A stretch of DNA of 64,000 nt. It comes from Eubacterium ramulus ATCC 29099 (GTDB taxonomy: Bacteria; Bacillota; Clostridia; Lachnospirales; Lachnospiraceae). The notes under the pieces were generated by a model. It saw only the letters and a program-made list of their open reading frames with translations, did not search any database and had not been told where the DNA came from. The translations under genes were made by a program, and so were the position numbers. The stretch lies in contig NZ_KI271109.1 of the NCBI RefSeq assembly GCF_000469345.1, forward strand, positions 1 to 64,000, given 5' to 3'. Shown piece by piece: positions 34,049-43,178 of this stretch (its first letter is position 1; each line of letters begins with the position of its first letter).

Positions 34049-35446
34049 ATGCAGACAGAACAACAGAATCCACTTGCTACACAAAAGGTAAGTTCTTTGA
34101 TTCTCAAATTTACCATTCCGGCGATCATCAGTATGATGGTAAGTTCTTTATACAATATCGTAGATCAGATTTTTATCGGACAGGGTGTTGGTATGCTGGG
34201 AAATGCTGCGACAAATATTGCATTTCCGGTAAATATCATCTGTACTGCTGTTGCACTTTTACTGGGAATCGGCAGTGCATCAAATTTTAATCTGAAGTCG
34301 GGAGCCGGACAGACGGAAGTTGCAAAAAACTATGCCGGAAATGGCCTGACCATGCTGGTGGTATGTGGTGTGATCATCACAGCAGTAACACTTGGTTTCC
34401 TGACACCATTAATGCATATTTTCGGTGCGACCGAGGAAGTGCTTCCTTATGCCATTGATTATACCGGGATTACAGCCATCGGTGTACCGTTTCTAATACT
34501 GACTACCGGCGGCTGTCATCTGGTGCGTGCGGACCGGAGTCCTTCTTTTTCCATGGCTTGTATGCTGACCGGTGCGATCATCAATACGATTCTGGATCCA
34601 TTGTTTATTTTTGCTTTTCACTGGGGAATTAAAGGTGCTGCCTGGGCAACGGTTCTGGGACAGGTGGTTTCCGGAGTGATGATTCTTATCTATTTCTGGA
34701 AATTTTCTAAAATGCAGCTGACCCGTCATCATCTGATGCCGCACATGAAATATCTCGGTGAGATCACAGCCCTTGGCATGGCTTCCGGTATCAATCAGGT
34801 TGCCATGGCAATCATTCAGATTACTATGAATAATATCCTGCGAAAATACGGAGCTGTTTCTGATTATGGAGCAGACATTCCGATTGCCTGTGCAGGAATT
34901 ATTTCCAAGGTAAATATGATCTTTATGTCTATCGGAATCGGTATTTCCCAGGGATGTCAGCCGATTTTCGGCTTCAATTACGGAGCGGAAAAATTTGACC
35001 GGGTGCGGGAAACATACAAAAAAGCTGCCTGGGCAGCTATTATTTCCGGTATTGTATTTTTTGCCTGCTTCCAGATATTTCCACGCCAGATCATTGCTCT
35101 GTTTGGTGGTGGAAATGAAGCATATTACCGGTTTGCGGAACGGTATTTCCGTATATTTATGTTTATGACATTTATCAATGGCATTCAGCCAATGTCCTCC
35201 GGATTCTTTACATCTATCGGAAAGGCAAAACTTGGTATGATCGTGTCCCTGACCCGGCAGATTTTGTTTTTACTGCCACTGATCCTGATTCTTCCTGTAT
35301 TTATGGGAATTGATGGTGTTATGTATGCCGGACCGATCGCAGACCTGGCTGCTGCTGTCATTACCATCTGGTTTGTATTTCGACAGTTTCAGGATATGAA
35401 ACAAAAGGAATCCGAATCAGGTTCACACCTTTCACGTGCATTGTAA
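34049..35446 (+). CDS. MATE family efflux transporter
   Basis: 465-residue inner membrane protein with twelve predicted helices in two homologous halves, of the multidrug and toxic compound extrusion family (NorM/MepA-like). Recognisable parts: KFTIPAIISMMVSSLYNIVDQIFIGQGVG at the start and SIGIGISQGCQPIFGFNYGA in the second half. It would export cations coupled to sodium or protons. Substrate unknown. It appears monocistronic, with AGAAGGGAG upstream of the ATG. Confidence 0.93.
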   Translation: MQTEQQNPLATQKVSSLILKFTIPAIISMMVSSLYNIVDQIFIGQGVGMLGNAATNIAFPVNIICTAVALLLGIGSASNFNLKSGAGQTEVAKNYAGNGLTMLVVCGVIITAVTLGFLTPLMHIFGATEEVLPYAIDYTGITAIGVPFLILTTGGCHLVRADRSPSFSMACMLTGAIINTILDPLFIFAFHWGIKGAAWATVLGQVVSGVMILIYFWKFSKMQLTRHHLMPHMKYLGEITALGMASGINQVAMAIIQITMNNILRKYGAVSDYGADIPIACAGIISKVNMIFMSIGIGISQGCQPIFGFNYGAEKFDRVRETYKKAAWAAIISGIVFFACFQIFPRQIIALFGGGNEAYYRFAERYFRIFMFMTFINGIQPMSSGFFTSIGKAKLGMIVSLTRQILFLLPLILILPVFMGIDGVMYAGPIADLAAAVITIWFVFRQFQDMKQKESESGSHLSRAL

Positions 35447-35492
35447 ATTTCCACATTTCAAACGGAATGTTTCCTGATAGAAACGGAAATGT

Positions 35493-35521
35493 TTGACTTC
35501 CGTGAAAAAACATTTTATAAT
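35493..35521 (+). promoter_or_regulatory. promoter of the yicC-remA-gmk-rpoZ operon
   Basis: TTGACT 35493-35498 and TATAAT 35516-35521 with a 17-nt spacer. Just upstream TCAAAC/GTTTGA and GTTTC/GAAAC form a two-helix hairpin whose right arm overlaps the -35 box. Confidence 0.7.
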
Positions 35522-35587
35522 AAATTGATTATGCAGAACAGAAAATGTCTGTATAAATAGAATACGAGATAAAGCAGGTGCAGACAC

Positions 35588-36466
35588 ATGATAAAAAGTA
35601 TGACAGGATTTGGACGGTGTGAACTTTCCAATGAAAAGCGAAAGATCACCGTGGAATTGAAATCCGTAAACCACAGATACCTTGACATCAATATCCGCAT
35701 GCCCAAAAAGCTGAATTTTTTTGAGGCAGCTATCCGTTCTTTGCTAAAAGAATATATGCAGCGTGGAAAAGTGGATGTTTTTATCAGTTACGAAGATTTT
35801 TCCGAACAGACGATGGCGGTAAAATATAATTCCGCGATTGCAAAGGAATATTTGTCATATCTGCAACAGATGGCAGAAGAATTCCAGTTGGAGAACGATA
35901 TTAAAGTCAGCACATTGTCACGTTATCCGGAGATTCTGACGATGGAAGAGCAGGCACCGGATGAAGATGAACTCTGGTCTATGCTTGCCCAGGCAATCCG
36001 CGAAGCATGCACCCAGTTTACCGTTGCCCGTACCTCGGAAGGTGAACATTTAAAGGCAGATCTGGTTGAAAAGTTACATCACATGGCATCCAATGTAGAG
36101 AAGGTGGAGCAGCGTGCACCGCAGATTTTGACAGAATATCGCGCAAAATTGCAGGAAAAAGTGCAGGAACTGCTGGGTGATACCCAGATTGATGAAGCGC
36201 GTCTGTCCACGGAGATTATTTTGTTTGCAGACAAAATCTGTACCGACGAAGAAACAGTCCGGTTAAAGAGCCATATCACATCCATGCTTCAGGCACTGGA
36301 AGGAGACGAAGGAATCGGACGAAAACTTGACTTTATCGCTCAGGAAATGAACCGTGAAGCAAATACAATCCTGTCCAAATCCAATGACCTTGAGACATCC
36401 GGTATTGCCATTGAATTAAAGACAGAGATTGAAAAAGTACGGGAACAGATTCAGAATATTGAGTAG
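35588..36466 (+). CDS. yicC: YicC/YloC family endoribonuclease
   Basis: 292 residues. YicC-like proteins are RNA endonucleases of recent description. The N-terminus [12 protein letters not shown] and [15 protein letters not shown] and the C-terminal [15 protein letters not shown] with [22 protein letters not shown] are the family signatures. Length is typical. In Firmicutes it commonly precedes remA, gmk and rpoZ, as here. AGGTG lies 8-10 nt upstream of the start. Confidence 0.94.
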   Translation: MIKSMTGFGRCELSNEKRKITVELKSVNHRYLDINIRMPKKLNFFEAAIRSLLKEYMQRGKVDVFISYEDFSEQTMAVKYNSAIAKEYLSYLQQMAEEFQLENDIKVSTLSRYPEILTMEEQAPDEDELWSMLAQAIREACTQFTVARTSEGEHLKADLVEKLHHMASNVEKVEQRAPQILTEYRAKLQEKVQELLGDTQIDEARLSTEIILFADKICTDEETVRLKSHITSMLQALEGDEGIGRKLDFIAQEMNREANTILSKSNDLETSGIAIELKTEIEKVREQIQNIE

Positions 36467-36506
36467 CGGTTGCATGCAGCTATACAAATGGAAAGAAGGA
36501 GCTATT

Positions 36507-36752
36507 ATGGCAGGATTGATCAATATCGGTTTTGGAAACGTAGTAAATACAAATAAGATTGTAACGATCATTAATCCGGACTCAGCTCCGGCAAAGCGAA
36601 TTGTACAGCGGGCAAAAGATTCCGAACGGATTGTGGATGCCACACAGGGACGAAGGACAAAAAGTATTATCCTGACGGACAGTGAACATGTTATCTTATC
36701 TGCACTTCAGCCGGAAACACTGGCGGGCAGATTTCAAAATAAGGAAATGTAG
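36507..36752 (+). CDS. remA: RemA-family DNA-binding regulator (DUF370)
   Basis: 81 residues. RemA is an oligomeric DNA-binding protein that in Bacillus activates biofilm and osmoprotection genes. The family sequence is unmistakable: [16 protein letters not shown], then [29 protein letters not shown] and [20 protein letters not shown] lies before the ATG at 36507; upstream starts would overlap yicC. Targets in this organism are unknown. Confidence 0.95.
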   Translation: MAGLINIGFGNVVNTNKIVTIINPDSAPAKRIVQRAKDSERIVDATQGRRTKSIILTDSEHVILSALQPETLAGRFQNKEM

Positions 36753-36770
36753 TAAAGAGGAGATTGAATC

Positions 36771-37412
36771 ATGGCAGATTCAGGATTATTAATTGTAATA
36801 TCCGGATTTTCGGGTTCCGGAAAAGGGACGATCATGAAAGAACTGATCCGTCGTTACCCGGAAAAATATGCATTGTCAATATCAGCTACCACGCGTCAGC
36901 CGCGGGAAGGTGAGCAGGATGGCCGGGAATATTTCTTCAAGACAAAAGAAGAATTTCTTTCTATGATTGAGCACAATGAACTTCTGGAGCATGCACAGTA
37001 TGTTGGAAACTATTATGGAACACCAAAGGCATATGTACAGCAACAGCTTCAGGCACACAAGCATGTAATTCTGGAAATCGAGATTCAGGGTGCGTTAAAG
37101 ATCAAAGAACAGTTTCCACAGACCCTGTTGTTATTTGTGACGCCGCCATCTGCTGAAATTTTAAAAGAACGTCTTACCGGACGCGGAACAGAGACAGAAG
37201 AAGTTATCCACTCCCGTCTGTCACGGGCTGTGGAAGAAGCTGACGGCTGTGAAGTATATGATTACCTGGTTGTAAACGATGAACTGGACGAAGCCGTAGA
37301 AAACGTTCATGAGATTATCTGCAGCGAGCAACAGCGGATGCGGCACAATCTTGACAGCATCGAAACAATAAAAAATGATTTAAAACAGTTTGTGAAAGGA
37401 GATTTATCATGA
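36771..37412 (+). CDS. gmk: guanylate kinase
   Basis: 213 residues. Phosphorylates GMP to GDP with ATP. P-loop GFSGSGKGT near the N-terminus, the GMP-binding segment SATTRQPREGEQDGREYFF, and EIEIQGALKIKEQFP follow the standard guanylate kinase fold. Length is normal. The stop codon overlaps the start of rpoZ by 4 nt. GAGGAG precedes the start. Confidence 0.97.
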   Translation: MADSGLLIVISGFSGSGKGTIMKELIRRYPEKYALSISATTRQPREGEQDGREYFFKTKEEFLSMIEHNELLEHAQYVGNYYGTPKAYVQQQLQAHKHVILEIEIQGALKIKEQFPQTLLLFVTPPSAEILKERLTGRGTETEEVIHSRLSRAVEEADGCEVYDYLVVNDELDEAVENVHEIICSEQQRMRHNLDSIETIKNDLKQFVKGDLS

Positions 37413-37669
37413 TACATCCATCTTATAATGAATTAATGAAAGTCGTAAATAACAATGCAGAGTATGGTGAGGAGCCGGTAGTAAACAGCCGTTATTCCAT
37501 CGTTATCGCATCTGCAAAACGTGCACGCCAGATCATCGGTGGTGCAGAGCCGTTGGTTCCAAATGCTGCCGGCAAAAAACCTTTATCTATCGCTGTAGAG
37601 GAGTTATATACAGGAAATGTAAAGATCCTCGGTGAAGATGATGACGTGGAAGAGGAAGGCGATCGCTAA
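37409..37669 (+). CDS. rpoZ: RNA polymerase omega subunit
   Basis: 86 residues. Small subunit that helps assemble the beta-prime subunit. The start MIHPSYNELMKVVNNNAEYG, the core NSRYSIVIASAKRARQII and the following KPLSIAVEELYTGNVKIL are typical of Firmicute omega. It has an acidic tail. It overlaps gmk by 4 nt and ends the operon at a strong hairpin. Confidence 0.94.
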   Translation: MIHPSYNELMKVVNNNAEYGEEPVVNSRYSIVIASAKRARQIIGGAEPLVPNAAGKKPLSIAVEELYTGNVKILGEDDDVEEEGDR

Positions 37670-37683
37670 TTCTGCCTTTTTAC

Positions 37684-37715
37684 ATGCTGCCTTTTTTACA
37701 AGGCAGCATTGTTGT
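37684..37715 (+). terminator. terminator-like hairpin after rpoZ
   Basis: ATGCTGCCTT 37684-37693 pairs perfectly with AAGGCAGCAT 37700-37709 around TTTTAC. The tail TGTTGTTTC is only moderately T-rich, so termination may be incomplete and feed rimO. Confidence 0.65.
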
Positions 37716-37781
37716 TTCTGCAGATCCCATGGTCGAAAATACCAGGGATATTTTTAAAATAACGATAAATGGAGGAACCAA

Positions 37782-39104
37782 ATGAAAGTATTATTTATTT
37801 CACTTGGCTGTGATAAAAACCTTGTCGATTCCGAATTTATGCTTGGAAAATTAACACATCACAAATTCACGGTAACGGACGATGAGCAGGAGGCAGACAT
37901 CATCGTGATCAATACCTGCTGTTTTATCCATGATGCAAAAGAAGAAAGTATCCAGTCCATTCTGGATATGGCACAGTACCGCACCGGTGGAAACTGTAAA
38001 GCATTGATTGTTTGCGGTTGCCTGGCAGAACGTTACCGGGATGAGATTCTGAAAGAGATTCCGGAAGTAGATGCTGTGCTGGGAACCAATTCTACCGAAC
38101 AGATCTGCGATGCCATCGAGAAAGTACTGCTTGGTGATAAATATGAGGCATATGAGCCACTGACCGGCATTGAGACACATGAAGCAAAACGCAGCGTGTC
38201 CACCGGTGGACATTATGCACATTTAAAAATCGCAGAAGGCTGCAGCAAACACTGTACTTACTGCATTATTCCGTCCATCCGTGGAGATTTCCGTTCTGTA
38301 CCGATGGAAGAGATCCTGAGTCAGGCACAGGATCTGGCAGAAGCCGGAGTCAAAGAACTGATTCTGGTCGCACAGGAGACGACACTGTATGGTATTGATC
38401 TGTATGGTAAAAAATCTCTGCACATTCTGCTGAATGAACTGAATAAAATTCCCGGAATTTACTGGATCCGTCTGATGTATTGTTATCCGGAAGAAATTTA
38501 TGATGAATTGATCGAAGCGATTCGAGACAATGAAAAAGTATGTCACTATATTGACATGCCGATCCAGCATATCAATTCCGATATTTTACGCCGCATGGGC
38601 CGTAAGACAAACCGCGAGATGCTGGAAGGAAAAATCGCCGCCCTGCGTGCCGCTATTCCGGATATCGCGATCCGGACGACGTTGATCTGTGGTTTTCCGG
38701 GTGAAATGCCAGAACAGCACGAAGAGCTTATGGAGTTTTTGAATGAAACGGAATTTGACCGTCTGGGTGCATTTACTTATTCTCCGGAGGAAAATACACC
38801 CGCAGCAACTTTCGACCATCAGGTAGAAGAGTCTGTCAAAGAAGACTGGCAGGCAGATGTTATGGAGCTGCAGGAGGAAATTATTCTGGATAAAAATGAG
38901 AGCATGATTGGGAAAGAAATTCTTGTTATGATCGAAGGAAAAGTGGCAGATGAAAATGCTTATGTAGGACGAAGCTACCGTGATGCTCCGGATATCGACG
39001 GTCTTGTTTTTGTAAACACAGATACGGAACTGGTAAGCGGTGATTTTGTCAAAGTCCGTATTACCGGTGCCTATGAATATGATCTCATCGGAGAACTGAT
39101 GTAA
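37782..39104 (+). CDS. rimO: ribosomal protein S12 methylthiotransferase
   Basis: 440 residues. Radical SAM methylthiotransferase that modifies an aspartate of ribosomal protein S12. An N-terminal UPF0004 domain with cysteines in LGCDKNLVDSE, NTCCF and CGCLAERY, the radical SAM motif CSKHCTYC, and a C-terminal TRAM domain (VMIEGKVADENAYVGRSYRDAPDIDG) give the RimO order; the TRAM domain with DAPDIDG distinguishes RimO from MiaB. GGAGG precedes the start. It leads rimO-pgsA-rsmD-coaD. Confidence 0.96.
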   Translation: MKVLFISLGCDKNLVDSEFMLGKLTHHKFTVTDDEQEADIIVINTCCFIHDAKEESIQSILDMAQYRTGGNCKALIVCGCLAERYRDEILKEIPEVDAVLGTNSTEQICDAIEKVLLGDKYEAYEPLTGIETHEAKRSVSTGGHYAHLKIAEGCSKHCTYCIIPSIRGDFRSVPMEEILSQAQDLAEAGVKELILVAQETTLYGIDLYGKKSLHILLNELNKIPGIYWIRLMYCYPEEIYDELIEAIRDNEKVCHYIDMPIQHINSDILRRMGRKTNREMLEGKIAALRAAIPDIAIRTTLICGFPGEMPEQHEELMEFLNETEFDRLGAFTYSPEENTPAATFDHQVEESVKEDWQADVMELQEEIILDKNESMIGKEILVMIEGKVADENAYVGRSYRDAPDIDGLVFVNTDTELVSGDFVKVRITGAYEYDLIGELM

Positions 39105-39132
39105 AACATCTGATACGAGATAGGAGGAACTT

Positions 39133-39696
39133 ATGAATTTACCTAATAAACTTACGATTTTTCGTGTGATTTTAATTCCATTTTTTGTATTTTTTCTGTT
39201 AACGGATGTACTTGGTGCAAACGGTGATTACTTGGCGCTTGTGATTTTTATCGTAGCCAGCCTGACTGATATGCTGGATGGAAAAATTGCCAGAAAGTAT
39301 AATCTGGTCACAAACTTTGGAAAATTTATGGATCCGCTGGCAGATAAGCTGTTGGTATGTTCCGCTATGATCTGTCTGGTAGACTTAAAATTGCTGCCGG
39401 CATGGATCGTGATCATTATCATTGCCCGTGAATTTATCATCAGTGGATTCCGTCTCATTGCAGCAGAGCATCAGATTGTTATCGCTGCAAGTATGTGGGG
39501 CAAATTTAAGACTACATTCCAGATGGCAATGATTATTTTACTGATTCTGAACATGAACGCTGATGTGTATGTGGCAGGCGTTGGAATCATTCATGTACTG
39601 GCTCTGATTGCAACTTATGTGGCATTGGTACTGACCATTGTATCACTCCTTGATTACCTGTATAAAAACAAAGCAGTTTTAAAAGAGCAGGATTGA
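39133..39696 (+). CDS. pgsA: CDP-diacylglycerol-glycerol-3-phosphate 3-phosphatidyltransferase
   Basis: 187 residues, membrane-bound. Makes phosphatidylglycerol-phosphate, committing CDP-diacylglycerol to acidic phospholipids. The CDP-alcohol phosphotransferase motif DG-x2-AR-x8-G-x3-D-x3-D is complete in DGKIARKYNLVTNFGKFMD and the following PLADK. Five or six hydrophobic segments. The opening MNLPNKLTIFRVILIPFFV is typical. It is preceded by AGGAGG and follows rimO by 28 nt. Confidence 0.96.
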   Translation: MNLPNKLTIFRVILIPFFVFFLLTDVLGANGDYLALVIFIVASLTDMLDGKIARKYNLVTNFGKFMDPLADKLLVCSAMICLVDLKLLPAWIVIIIIAREFIISGFRLIAAEHQIVIAASMWGKFKTTFQMAMIILLILNMNADVYVAGVGIIHVLALIATYVALVLTIVSLLDYLYKNKAVLKEQD

Positions 39697-39744
39697 TCAG
39701 ATGCAGGACACAGCTTTTCATTTATTATCATTAGGAGGCCCACT

Positions 39745-40296
39745 ATGAGGATTATAGCAGGAACGGCCCGCAGTATGCCTTTAAAGACGATTGAAGGCAA
39801 AGATACGCGGCCAACAACCGATCGAATTAAAGAGACTTTATTTAATATTTTACAGATGGATGTGCCGGGGGCTGTATTTCTGGATCTGTTTGCCGGAAGC
39901 GGCGGCATCGGTCTGGAAGCAGTCAGCCGTGGTGCAAAAAAAGCAGTATTTGTTGAAAACAGCAAGAAAGCAGCGGCATGTATCCAGGAAAACATCCGTT
40001 TTACCAAATTTACATCCAGCTGTGATTTGAAGTGTATGGATGCATTATCCGCACTGCGTATGCTGGAGCGCCGATATGTATTTGATATCATTTTTATGGA
40101 TCCGCCTTACGGGCTTGGACTGGAATATGAGGTGTTGGAACATCTGAAAACTTCCTCCATTCTGACAGAGGATACTCTCATTATTGTGGAAGAATCTCTG
40201 GATACCGATCCATATGAAATGGAAAAATATGGCTTTCAGGTTACACGTGTGAAAGAGTATAAATCCAATCAGCACGTGTTCTTGAAAAGAATTTAG
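39745..40296 (+). CDS. rsmD: 16S rRNA (guanine(966)-N(2))-methyltransferase
   Basis: 183 residues. SAM-dependent methyltransferase of the RsmD family. MRIIAGTARSMPL at the start, RPTTDRIKETLFNIL, the SAM loop FLDLFAGSGGIGLEAVSRGA and the catalytic MDPPYGLG (DPPY) are all present. Length is normal. AGGAGG precedes it, and coaD follows within 40 nt, a usual Firmicute pair. Confidence 0.96.
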   Translation: MRIIAGTARSMPLKTIEGKDTRPTTDRIKETLFNILQMDVPGAVFLDLFAGSGGIGLEAVSRGAKKAVFVENSKKAAACIQENIRFTKFTSSCDLKCMDALSALRMLERRYVFDIIFMDPPYGLGLEYEVLEHLKTSSILTEDTLIIVEESLDTDPYEMEKYGFQVTRVKEYKSNQHVFLKRI

Positions 40297-40335
40297 TAAA
40301 GGGGTATGCGATCACAGGAATCGCTGACACACAAA

Positions 40336-40821
40336 ATGAAAAAAGCAATCTATCCCGGCAGTTTTGATCCGATGACGCTGGGGCATCTTGATATTATTGA
40401 GCGCTCATCTAGAATTGTGGATGAACTGAATGTTGCAGTTTTAAAGAATAATGCGAAAAATCCGTTGTTTTCTGCGGACGAACGTGTTAGTATGATAAAA
40501 GAATTTACGTCACATCTTCCGAATGTTACCGTGACTGCATATGATGGACTTCTGGCAGATTATGCAGATCAGATCGGAGCAAATATTATTGTGCGTGGGT
40601 TACGTGCGGTGACAGATTTTGAGTATGAGTTACAGATTGCACAGACCAATCATGCCGTCAATCCCAAGATTGATACTATTTTTCTTACCACAAGTCTTCA
40701 GTACGCATATTTAAGCTCTACGATTACAAAGGAAGTAGCATCCTACGGCGGCGATATATCAAAATTTGTGCCGAAGGAGCTGGTAGACAGAGTGTACAGC
40801 AAATTTAACATAAAGCGATAA
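40336..40821 (+). CDS. coaD: phosphopantetheine adenylyltransferase
   Basis: 161 residues. Adenylates 4'-phosphopantetheine to dephospho-CoA, the penultimate step of CoA synthesis. The nucleotidyltransferase motif is [16 protein letters not shown], and [22 protein letters not shown] contains the second motif. Start choice: ATG at 40336 gives the family N-terminus [12 protein letters not shown]; an in-frame ATG at 40306 has AAAGGGG only one base before it, too close to function well. Neither start has an ideal site. Confidence 0.93.
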   Translation: MKKAIYPGSFDPMTLGHLDIIERSSRIVDELNVAVLKNNAKNPLFSADERVSMIKEFTSHLPNVTVTAYDGLLADYADQIGANIIVRGLRAVTDFEYELQIAQTNHAVNPKIDTIFLTTSLQYAYLSSTITKEVASYGGDISKFVPKELVDRVYSKFNIKR

Positions 40822-40834
40822 AGGAGAGATTTAA

Positions 40835-41473
40835 ATGACAAGCCGTATTGAACAGATCATTTCTGAAATTGAGGAATATATTGACGGTTGTAAATTTCAG
40901 CCACTGTCAAATTCCAAAATTATTGTAAATAAAGAAGAACTTGAGGAACTGCTGACAGAGCTGCGCATGAAAACGCCGGATGAGATCAAACGCTATCAGA
41001 AGATCATCAGCAACAAGGATGCTATTCTGGCAGATGCACAGGCAAAAGCAGAAGAGATCCTTGCTCAGGCACAGATTCAAACCAATGAACTTGTCAGTGA
41101 ACATCAGATTATGCAGCAGGCATACGCACAGGCAAACGAAGTAGTATCCATTGCAACTAACCAGGCGCAGGAGATTCTTGATAAGGCAACAGAGGATGCT
41201 GACAGCATCCGTACTGCAGCCATCGAATATACAGATAACCTGTTAGGTAATCTGGAAAACATTGTGGTTCATGCCATCGATACAAACAAGGCAAAATACG
41301 AGGGATTATTGTCTTCTCTCCAAAATTGCTATGATATCGTAAAAGCAAACCGGAACGAACTGACTCCGGAAGAGGAAGCACCAGCTGAAGCGGCCGAGGA
41401 AGTTTCCACAGATGCTGCACAAGAAGAATTCGATGTTATTGGTGGTTCAGATAACAAACCAGAGCAGCTGTAA
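40835..41473 (+). CDS. coiled-coil protein of unknown function (ATP synthase subunit H-like)
   Basis: 212 residues without a membrane segment. After MTSRIEQIISEIEEYIDG there is a KIIVNKEELEELLTELRMKTPDE stretch like that of DivIVA/SepIVA-type proteins, then a long Ala/Gln-rich coiled coil (about 60-150, AQAKAEEILAQAQIQ) and an acidic tail. Similar proteins are often labelled vacuolar-type ATPase subunit H or DivIVA-like. It follows coaD by 13 nt. Its 3' end overlaps the convergent ylbJ by 38 nt. A role in cell division or envelope organisation is a guess. Confidence 0.7.
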   Translation: MTSRIEQIISEIEEYIDGCKFQPLSNSKIIVNKEELEELLTELRMKTPDEIKRYQKIISNKDAILADAQAKAEEILAQAQIQTNELVSEHQIMQQAYAQANEVVSIATNQAQEILDKATEDADSIRTAAIEYTDNLLGNLENIVVHAIDTNKAKYEGLLSSLQNCYDIVKANRNELTPEEEAPAEAAEEVSTDAAQEEFDVIGGSDNKPEQL

Positions 41474-42374
41474 AAAGTGTTGCCAGCATGGCATTTAATA
41501 ATTTAAAGATTACATAGGTGCGTATGCTGCTCTGTAGTTTTGCCAGCATGGATGCTGTCTGGCAGATGCCGCTGATACCGCCAAAAGAAACCATTGCCAT
41601 GGCAGACAGATACTTGATTTCTGCCGGCCATTCTGTGCCGGAGACAGTATAGATTCCATTCGTAATTTCCAGCAGCCCGATAACGCAACCTGACAGTGCG
41701 GTTCCGGGAAGCGGAAGATGACCTGCGAAATCCGCTGCAATGGAAAACAACATAATATATCCGGCGAGTTTTATCATTGTCGTAAAACCGTTCATAATGC
41801 CGTCATCAATGATTTTTAAAGTTATTTCAGATCTGGATGCCGGCATTTTTTCTGAGTTTTTTTCCGGCGGATTTTCTGGTGCCCTCCAAAGCATAAACCA
41901 ACCAAGAAGCAATGGCGTGCCATAACATATAGCAAGGAACATCCAGTCCGGCATTACACCTTCCGGTAATGCTGCCAACACATAATTTACGACAAACGCA
42001 GGCCCGAAATTATTACTGATACAGCTGACCCTCACAGCTTCGTTTTTGCTGATTTTTCCGAGATCGTACAGATCCGCACATAATTTGCTGCCAAGAGGAA
42101 AACCAAACAGATATCCGGCGATCAACGGATAAAACAAGGGAGGACGAAGTGGATAGATGCCTTTTAGAAACGGGCTGATCCGTTCCAATATCGCATCATA
42201 CATACCGGTACGAAGGATGATTCCTGACAAGATACCAAAGGGCAGCAACGTCGGCAATACCGAATGATACCACAGATATAAGCCGTTTGCGGCAGATTTT
42301 GCCAGCAGATCCGGACAGATGATACCATAGCCGATACAGATTGTAATACATAGAATAAATAGTTTATTTTTCAT
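41436..42374 (-). CDS. ylbJ: sporulation integral membrane protein YlbJ
   Basis: 312-residue membrane protein with nucleoside-recognition (Gate) type segments. Visible: VLPTLLPFGILSGIILRTG, YLFGFPLGSKLCADLYDLGKISKNEA and VSCISNNFGPAFVVNYV, characteristic of YlbJ, a sigma-E-controlled protein needed for normal spore cortex in Bacillus. Loop residues 170-190 are charged. It is transcribed against the coiled-coil gene. The window alone does not show that the organism sporulates. Confidence 0.88.
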   Translation of the reverse strand: MKNKLFILCITICIGYGIICPDLLAKSAANGLYLWYHSVLPTLLPFGILSGIILRTGMYDAILERISPFLKGIYPLRPPLFYPLIAGYLFGFPLGSKLCADLYDLGKISKNEAVRVSCISNNFGPAFVVNYVLAALPEGVMPDWMFLAICYGTPLLLGWFMLWRAPENPPEKNSEKMPASRSEITLKIIDDGIMNGFTTMIKLAGYIMLFSIAADFAGHLPLPGTALSGCVIGLLEITNGIYTVSGTEWPAEIKYLSAMAMVSFGGISGICQTASMLAKLQSSIRTYVIFKLLNAMLATLFTAALVCYLNHQ

Positions 42375-42425
42375 AGTACAGTTTATTTTTCATATCTTAA
42401 AGTAATTCCTGACTGGAGAAAAAGA

Positions 42426-43106
42426 ATGAAAAGGAGACAAAATTCTTCTATTACTGCAAAAAGAAAGGTATTCCGAATCCGATTGATCGCACTTCTGCTG
42501 CTGGTAGTCTGGAACAGCCTGCTTGCAAACCGACTGCGAACGGTCCGGCAGATAACGACAAAAAAAGTACTGGATAAACAGATTCTGTCGGAACTGCAGT
42601 ATTTTCCACTGGCATTTCAAAATGAGCATAGAGAAACTACATGGAAAGCGGGAGCGGTCATCTGCAATTATGAAGATTCCTGGCAATCTGCCCGCACTTT
42701 CGGCGGAGCCCGCAAGCATGAGGGCACGGATTTGATGACCATCCGGAATGAGCGTGGCATTTATCCGATAGTCAGTATGACCGATGGCACACTGGAGCAG
42801 ATGGGATGGTTGAAGCTTGGAGGCTGGCGTATCGGCATTCGCAGTGCGTCCGGCACATATTATTACTACGCACATCTGGAATCCTATGCGCCGGATCTGG
42901 AAGATGGTATGGCGGTGCATGCCGGGCAGCTTCTTGGATTTGCAGGAGATTCCGGATATGGAACAGAAGGCACAACCGGGCAGTTTGCCGTGCATCTGCA
43001 CGTAGGCATTTATATCCACCACAATACGGATAAAGAGGAAGCCATCAATCCTTATCCATATTTGAAGCAGTTGGAGCAGCATCGCATTTATGCTGATTAT
43101 CCGTAA
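42426..43106 (+). CDS. M23-family metallopeptidase, membrane-anchored
   Basis: 226 residues. A basic N-terminus and one transmembrane helix (about 18-37, IRLIALLLLVVWNSLL) place the rest outside. The LytM/peptidase M23 fold has the zinc motif KHEGTDLM (H and D ligands) and the second ligand pair in VHLHVGIYIHH; YYYYAHLESYAPDL is also conserved. It would cut peptidoglycan stem or bridge peptides, possibly at the forespore (SpoIIQ-like), given ylbJ next door. It is divergent from ylbJ. Confidence 0.88.
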   Translation: MKRRQNSSITAKRKVFRIRLIALLLLVVWNSLLANRLRTVRQITTKKVLDKQILSELQYFPLAFQNEHRETTWKAGAVICNYEDSWQSARTFGGARKHEGTDLMTIRNERGIYPIVSMTDGTLEQMGWLKLGGWRIGIRSASGTYYYYAHLESYAPDLEDGMAVHAGQLLGFAGDSGYGTEGTTGQFAVHLHVGIYIHHNTDKEEAINPYPYLKQLEQHRIYADYP

Positions 43107-43178
43107 ACAACTTGCAGATTTGAAGGCATACCTCTATAATGATATAGATAAAAAATTGTGACAGAAAGAAAAACACAT

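Noticed and set aside
35455-35495. Terminator after the MATE gene
   Set aside because: The two-helix hairpin has no T-tract and its right arm merges with the next promoter, so it is mentioned only with that promoter.
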